DNA of 64,000 nucleotides from Symbiodinium microadriaticum (Eukaryota; Sar; Dinophyceae; Suessiales; Symbiodiniaceae), in the NCBI GenBank assembly GCA_001939145.1, contig LSRX01000695.1, forward strand, positions 142,494-206,493, written 5' to 3'. The notes under the pieces were generated by a model. It had not been told where the DNA came from, searched no databases, and was given only the letters and a program-made list of their open reading frames with translations. Positions 59,388-64,000 of the stretch are shown here, piece after piece. Every line of letters starts with the position of its first letter. The first letter of the stretch is position 1. The translations under genes and the position numbers were made by a program.

Positions 59388-60872
59388 ATGAAACATCCGG
59401 GAGAGCCCGGGGACGACGCAAAGGCTCTGGTGAATCTGGATGATGATGAGAATGACCATCCTGATGCTACTGGTCTACCCCATTTCTCTTCTGCTGGTAA
59501 TTTCCAGGGACATGAGGGGCAGCATCCCATTGCGAAAAACCATGCCCCACAGGTGTCCCTACCACGTGCAGCTTTCGCACACCCTGAGCCCCGCCCCGTT
59601 ACAGGAGGTCTTCAGGCGTACGTTCAGCAGGCGGCCCTGCAACTTGAGGAGAGCCCTCTGCACTCATCCAAAGGCCCCCCGGCCTTTGATGCTGATGCAA
59701 CTGCAGCCCTCCAAGCTGCACTCGGAGGACATATGGATGTGGACCCTAGAGATAAGAAAACCCCTCCGAGTTCGTCCCCCACTAGCCCCGACAAACGCCC
59801 TCGTCGTCAACAACAATCTCGCGGTTCAGGTCTGCAACCAAAACCTATGTTTGGGGGACCCCAACCCCCTAATGCCGGCCCGGCGCCTACCCTTAACACA
59901 GGGGCTACACCTGCGCCTACCGCTGCCCCACAATATCACCACATTGGGGAGGAACCCTCCTGGCTTTCAGGGTTTAGAGATACCCTCCTTGCTGACATGA
60001 AGGGTATGCGACAAGATCAGAGACAAATCCTGAACACGGTTCAGGAGCAAAGGGAAGAATTCCGAGTCGTAGGACAGCGTCTGGACCGTGTTGAGGGTCG
60101 AAATGACGAACTATCCAAGGCACAGCTTGACCTGAACAAGCGACTTGAAGCTCTGTCCACCGAACTGAGGGAGGTCCGAAGCCGCTCTGTTAGCCCCGCC
60201 CCTACACCCAGACGAGGCGATAACACGGGACGTGCTGGTACTGGCCAAGCTCCAAGTACAGGGTTGGGCTCTACTGCACCTGGAGGACCGGTCATCGATG
60301 ACTGGCAACTTGTACTTGGAGGCTATGTAGATGCCAAGAGAGAAGAAATTCAGCAAGAAATCCGTGAACTTTTTCAGGCTGCGGAAGCAGTGCCACTGCT
60401 ACGCAACATCATCACCCCGTATGTCCGCTCCAACATTGCCCGTATCGAACTGTTGTATGTAGACGACAACCTCGCTGCCCGTAGAAAAGTCCAACAGGCA
60501 GTTCTCAATAAACTCCGCCAGATTCTACAGGAACGAGACAAAAAGTCGAACATCATGGGACAGACTGGGCAGCTATGGATCTCCCGAAACCGCAGCATTG
60601 AGGAACGCAACCGTAACCGAGCCATCTTAGGCCTCAGGGACTACGGAAGGAAATTCCTGCCCGAACATGAGGTCGATTTTGACTGGAAGGGTCGAGTCTG
60701 GTACCGTGGAGCCCAAGTCCTGTTCCACGCAGATAGAGACCCACCGGTATCGCAGGCCCTGATGATGCTCGACGCCCGAGGCAATGAGAGCGGCTGGTGG
60801 ACTAATCCAGAAATCATTTCGCGCGTCCTGGGCATGGACCCCCAGCAAGTCCGCGACGAGCTTAGCTCGTAG
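59388..60872 (+). CDS. LINE ORF1, gag-like protein
   Basis: 494 codons. The ATG at 59388 is the first after the relict leader; an in-frame ATG at 59253 lies upstream of the leader and is outside the element's RNA. Residues 1-200 are acidic then Pro/Ala-rich and probably disordered. About 205-266 form a coiled coil (DQRQILNTVQEQREEFRVVG then QRLDRVEGRNDELSK). A Ser/Arg/Pro linker follows. Residues 300-494 are a mixed helix/strand domain (DDWQLVLGGYVDAKREEIQQ ... YVRSNIARIELLYV ... LWISRNRSIEERNRNRAIL). This resembles ORF1 proteins of other LINEs, which trimerise through the coiled coil and bind RNA; an RRM-like fold is a guess. No CCHC knuckles are visible. It ends at TAG 60870-60872, in the same frame as ORF2. 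Confidence 0.8.
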   Translation: MKHPGEPGDDAKALVNLDDDENDHPDATGLPHFSSAGNFQGHEGQHPIAKNHAPQVSLPRAAFAHPEPRPVTGGLQAYVQQAALQLEESPLHSSKGPPAFDADATAALQAALGGHMDVDPRDKKTPPSSSPTSPDKRPRRQQQSRGSGLQPKPMFGGPQPPNAGPAPTLNTGATPAPTAAPQYHHIGEEPSWLSGFRDTLLADMKGMRQDQRQILNTVQEQREEFRVVGQRLDRVEGRNDELSKAQLDLNKRLEALSTELREVRSRSVSPAPTPRRGDNTGRAGTGQAPSTGLGSTAPGGPVIDDWQLVLGGYVDAKREEIQQEIRELFQAAEAVPLLRNIITPYVRSNIARIELLYVDDNLAARRKVQQAVLNKLRQILQERDKKSNIMGQTGQLWISRNRSIEERNRNRAILGLRDYGRKFLPEHEVDFDWKGRVWYRGAQVLFHADRDPPVSQALMMLDARGNESGWWTNPEIISRVLGMDPQQVRDELSS

Positions 60873-60894
60873 GATCTTGGACGGGGGCGTCCAA
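60870..60894 (+). promoter_or_regulatory. in-frame TAG with downstream hairpin: candidate readthrough signal
   Basis: TAG (60870-60872) is followed by GATC and then a perfect 7-bp hairpin: TTGGACG (60877-60883), loop GGGG, CGTCCAA (60888-60894). ORF2 continues in the same frame, and its first in-frame ATG is only at 61350, after half of the endonuclease. ATGs at 60923 and 60943 are in other frames. RNA structure shortly after a UAG is a known readthrough stimulator in some retroelements; termination-reinitiation is the alternative. Confidence 0.5.
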
Positions 60895-60920
60895 AACAGT
60901 ACCGTAATTCGCCTGTTTTC

Positions 60921-61620
60921 ACATGTGCAACTTGGAACTTGCATGGTAAACACTTAGAAGCCCTTGCTAATGTTTTCGAGCAACTCGCCGACGTACCTGA
61001 TGTGCTGTTTCTCCAGGAGTTGGGAGGCCTCCCCAGTTTGGGTGTGGGCCACTCACTTACCAAGGATCTGACTCTTAACGGCACGGAATATGTGGTGTAT
61101 CTGCACAACCCTCCAAAGAGCCACCTGGCAACTGCAATCTTAGTTAGCTCTGAACTGAATCCTTCCACCCCACACTTTGTTCCCTTGCCTTCAGGACTGT
61201 TTTTGCAGCTCAGATTTGGGACTGCGCCCTTCGCTCTTGCATCCCTACACTTGCCTCATGACCAGCGTGAAGATGCCTTCGACGTTTGGACCTCCACCAT
61301 CGAACACGTCACCCAAGCTCTGGGGAACGTGCCTGTGGGGCACCCAGTCATGATTGGGGGTGATTTTAATCAGCCTCTTAACACTGCCCAGGATACTTTC
61401 TCGCCCATGGCTCAGCTTAGACTTCTCATAGCACGTTTCCGCCTGAGAATTACTGAAGATGTCGGGCCCACCTGGCATGCCCGGGGGCTGGAAGCCCCCC
61501 TGGACTTCCTCCTCTTCCGAAACGAAGGCATGTTGGGTTCAGCTACAAAGCGTGAAGACCTCAGGTTAGCTTTGCCCTCAGATCATGATCTTGTCTTAAC
61601 GTGCTTTCAAGCCGCTCCCA
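60921..61620 (+). other. APE-type endonuclease domain of ORF2
   Basis: Endonuclease/exonuclease/phosphatase fold. TWNLHG at 60930-60947, QE at 61014-61019, GGDFN at 61356-61370, the LDF motif at about 61500-61508 and SDH at 61578-61586 are all intact. The catalytic residues expected for a working nickase are present. Confidence 0.85.
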
Positions 61621-62289
61621 GAGCCCGTAACCGCAACAGAATGCGGAGAGATCGCTGTGGCAGATGGTGTCTCCAGACAGAGCAGTGGGATAGTGCTCTG
61701 GCGCAACTGCCAGAGGACCCAAGCGAAGCGGACCTTTCCGCGGCCTTTCTGACCTGCTCCTTCCGGCCTAAGTTCCCGAGATATCGAGACTCGGAACAGG
61801 TTAGGGACCTTATCCGCCGACGTAAAATCTCAGTGAACACTGATGAACGAACAGCTTTGGCACAAGAAGTTGCGTGCCGAAGAGCTGAAGACAAGGCTTC
61901 CTTCAAGCAGGACATATTGGACAGAGCCCGCTCGGGCGATTTTGCAGCCATATCCCACCTAAGACGAAGCGCCGCGCAAACCAAGGTGGCGGGTAGTTAT
62001 ATCCAGGCACGAGGAGGCCAAGATGCTGCCACTAAGGAACTGCGAGACTTATATGATTCCAAATACGATACGAAGGGATCCGGACCCTCTCCGGCCCTTA
62101 TCTCGGCACTGTGTGATAAACATAAAATTGCCTCCCCTGTCCCTTTTTCTCTGGAGGAGGTCCGCACTGCTTTACAGGGGGTTAAAACTGGAACAGCAGC
62201 GGGGTCAGACGGGGTCACCTATGAGGCTCTTGTGACCTTCGCAGCCTCCGACAAAGCCTTCAAACTTGTTAACCTCCTCAACTCGTACT

Positions 62290-63180
62290 TCACTGGTGCA
62301 CGCCCTATTCCCCCTCACTGGAAACGAGGGTCGATTTGTCTGCTCCCTAAAGTTTCACAACCAGGAGGCCCTGCCGACCTGAGGCCCATTGCCCTGACAC
62401 CTTGCCTTTGTAAAATTTATTCTAAACTTCTCCTGAACCGTCTGGAAGGATCCTGGCCTGATTTCCAGGCCGGGCAATTTGCCTGTCGGAAGGGCTCACA
62501 GGCGATCGATGGAGCAGCGGCTGCATCCTTGCTCCTCCAGATTGGCAGTGCTCGCCTCAGTGATCGACCGGTAGTTGCTAAACTTGACCTCAAAGCTGCC
62601 TTTGACTCCTTGTCGCACGACTCCATTCTGAAGTACCTCCTTCAAGTCTGACCTAACCATGCGACTTGGGCCTTATGGCAGCTGTGCCAGGATTGTGAGG
62701 TGTGCCTTCGCCTTGGGTCCGACTCATGGCAAACACCCACCAAGAGAGGGGTCCTTCAGGGGACTGCATACTCAGCCATCCTCTTCTCTAGGGTCGTTGA
62801 TTCCTTTTTAGGACCCCTCATACGCTCTTGGGAACAAAGATGGCCCTCCTGGGAACTACCGCACCTCTTGCTGTATGCCGATGATATCTTGGTCGCAGCC
62901 AGGGGACCGGAAGACCTGCAGTTTAAGGTCCAACAAGTTGCGGACGTTTTGTCCGCCCTTGGACTTCAGGTTAATCGCGCAAAATGCTCAGTCTTGGACA
63001 CACCAGACGGCTCCGGACCTGGTGTGTGGCTCAGAGGTAGCTGCATACCCCTCAAAACTGAGAGACACCTCCTGTACCTAGGGGTACCCCTGTCCTATGA
63101 CTTCAGACCGATGACGTGCTTTGCAAGAAGCCTGGGCAGATGTGCCAACACCTATTTTGCCATGAGAGGCATTTTTAACG
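62290..63180 (+). other. reverse transcriptase domain of ORF2
   Basis: Motif A aspartates at 62586 and 62604, TGA at 62649, motif B (RGVLQGTAYS) at about 62745-62775, YADD at 62874-62885, motif D-like LGLQVNRAKC at about 62958-62990, and YLGVPL at about 63075-63092. Confidence 0.9.
62649..62651 (+). other. premature in-frame TGA in reverse transcriptase
   Basis: The frame reads QV-stop-PNHATWALWQL and then continues without interruption for about 450 codons. A single C-to-T change from CGA is the simplest origin. The rest of the frame is intact, so the insertion is fairly young. Confidence 0.8.
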
Positions 63181-64000
63181 CCCGACGACTACCCGCAGCC
63201 CGCAAAGTCAAGTTGTTCGAACTTTATGTGACGTCTAGGTGGCTGTGGAGTTGCGGATTATGCTACCCCACACGCCAAAGTCTGAAATCCCTCGATGCAC
63301 ATCAGAACACGCTCCTGGTTGGTCTGCTCGGCTTTAGGGCCGATTTTTTCGGTGAATTCCTGCACAATACTGTCTCAAAGAGGAGAGCCGCGAGAGCAAC
63401 CCTCACGGCTCTGCGAATGGATCCCTGGAGCAAACGATGGGCTACGCAAACCTGGCGTTACTGGGGTCATGTAATACGGAACCAGATGGACACGCCATTG
63501 CGCTACCTTGTGTGGCGCTACTCCACGTTCTCCCTGATGTCGGGCGACACCTGGCCTGGTTGGGTTGTCAATACCCCTCTCCGGAAGTTCCAGTTATGCT
63601 ACGGGGCCATACGTGATGCCTCCCACCCAGCGATTTGGGAGACAGCAGCACATGACAGAGCTATGTGGCAGCAACTATATCCACTCTGGAGAAACCACTG
63701 GGAACGTGACAGACCCAACACGGACTTGCTGGGACGACAACTGGTTATCATCAACAACGAGGACGCCGCTCTACGACCTTTCCGATTCTTCCCAGATGAG
63801 GACTACATCCATGCTGTCTGCTACGTACACTCCCTCAGTAAACTACCTGCGGGAGCCCTCCTTTGGGCACACTCTGACGAGGTTGGGGTTAGTGTGACAG
63901 TTGTCCCCCCGGCAAGGGACAATACACAAGTGCTCCTGCTGCAAGAGAGGCATCACCCTACGCAAACATCTGATAACGCCAGGGCCTTGCATCTCTGGCT

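Larger units (their letters stand above)
59272..64000 (+). mobile_element. non-LTR (LINE-type) retrotransposon, 3' end outside window
   Basis: The element begins with relict spliced-leader sequence and then has ORF1 (gag-like, coiled coil), a TAG with a hairpin, and ORF2 with an APE-type endonuclease followed by a reverse transcriptase and a C-terminal WRYWGHVIR segment typical of LINE proteins. No LTR is seen. The frame is still open at the window end apart from one internal TGA. The 5' end at the leader suggests a full-length insertion. The upstream flank is an ATGT/ATGC-rich stretch. The clade cannot be set from the window; APE-type endonuclease excludes the restriction-like-endonuclease clades. 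Confidence 0.9.
60873..64000 (+). pseudogene. LINE ORF2: endonuclease-reverse transcriptase, interrupted by one TGA
   Basis: Open from the codon after the ORF1 stop to the window edge except for TGA at 62649-62651 (codon 593). Numbering from 60873, the endonuclease has ATWNLHG (Asn 21-22 region), FLQELG (Glu 49), GGDFN (162-166), PLDFLLF (Asp 211) and SDHD (236-239). The reverse transcriptase has KRGSICLLPK and DLRPIALTPC, then FQAGQFACRKGSQA, KLDLKAAFDS (motif A, Asp 572), KRGVLQGTAYSAILF (motif B), LLYADDI (motif C, Asp 670 and 671) and YLGVPL. A thumb-like region and WRYWGHVIR follow. It would make the element's nicking endonuclease and cDNA polymerase for target-primed reverse transcription. 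The TGA falls between motifs A and B and would remove the catalytic YADD. No RNase H domain is evident before the window ends. Confidence 0.85.

Noticed and set aside
60939-62651. ORF2 starting at TTG 60939
   Set aside because: This codon is in the middle of the conserved TWNLHG motif; the protein must begin further upstream.
63565-63897. Separate ORF (+) near the end of the window
   Set aside because: It is a shadow in another frame of the LINE ORF2, which stays open through this region.
1-64000. CRISPR-like or bacterial operon structures
   Set aside because: No regularly spaced direct repeats with unique spacers and no close-packed genes; all repeat arrays are microsatellites or telomere-like.

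Overview
This is nuclear DNA of a dinoflagellate, probably of the Symbiodiniaceae or a near relative. I infer this from four things in the sequence. (1) Three places carry the 3' part of the dinoflagellate spliced leader (DinoSL, ending CCATTTTGGCTCAAG). (2) There is a repeat-per-exon RCC1-type gene with GT or GC donors and AG|G acceptors. (3) Plant-type telomere motifs (TTTAGGG/CCCTAAA) are scattered inside the window in both orientations. (4) Coding density is very low and microsatellites are abundant. The species cannot be named from the window.

Layout. 0.37-5.8 kb (+): pieces of a multi-exon RCC1-repeat protein gene, with microsatellite-rich introns and a single-base N at 1650 next to a duplicated block. 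8.5-10.1 kb (+): a relict DinoSL followed by a weakly supported multi-exon gene. 9.5-21.4 kb: a cluster of palindromic, TA-flanked foldback elements. One family has five copies, four full-length and one reduced; other foldbacks have unrelated sequence but the same architecture, with one more at 47.7 kb. 22.3-25.7 kb: trinucleotide tracts, nested palindromes, a 48-bp telomere-derived tandem repeat and a GGCC-rich repeat. 26-30 kb: AT-rich, no gene seen. 30.8-31.5 kb: a diverged tandem duplication. 34.4-36.1 kb: a relict DinoSL directly upstream of a GC-rich block with open frames, probably a retroposed cDNA. 39.1-41.4 kb: large microsatellites and a second single N. 42-59 kb: intergenic DNA with telomere-like tracts, a long stem-loop at 55.5 kb and short unassigned ORFs.

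59.27-64.0 kb (+): the best-defined feature, a non-LTR (LINE-type) retrotransposon cut by the window edge. Its 5' end is a stack of relict DinoSL sequences, so its RNA was trans-spliced before being copied. ORF1 (about 494 aa) has a disordered N-terminus, a coiled coil and a folded C-terminal domain. ORF2 has an APE-type endonuclease and a reverse transcriptase with a YADD box. ORF1 and ORF2 are in the same frame, separated only by one TAG followed by a 7-bp hairpin. ORF2 has no ATG before its catalytic core, so it may be expressed by stop-codon readthrough. A second in-frame stop (TGA) inside the reverse transcriptase shows that this copy is probably dead.

Most other open frames are short and lie in repeats or in chance-open DNA. 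Those with some protein-like character are listed with low confidence.
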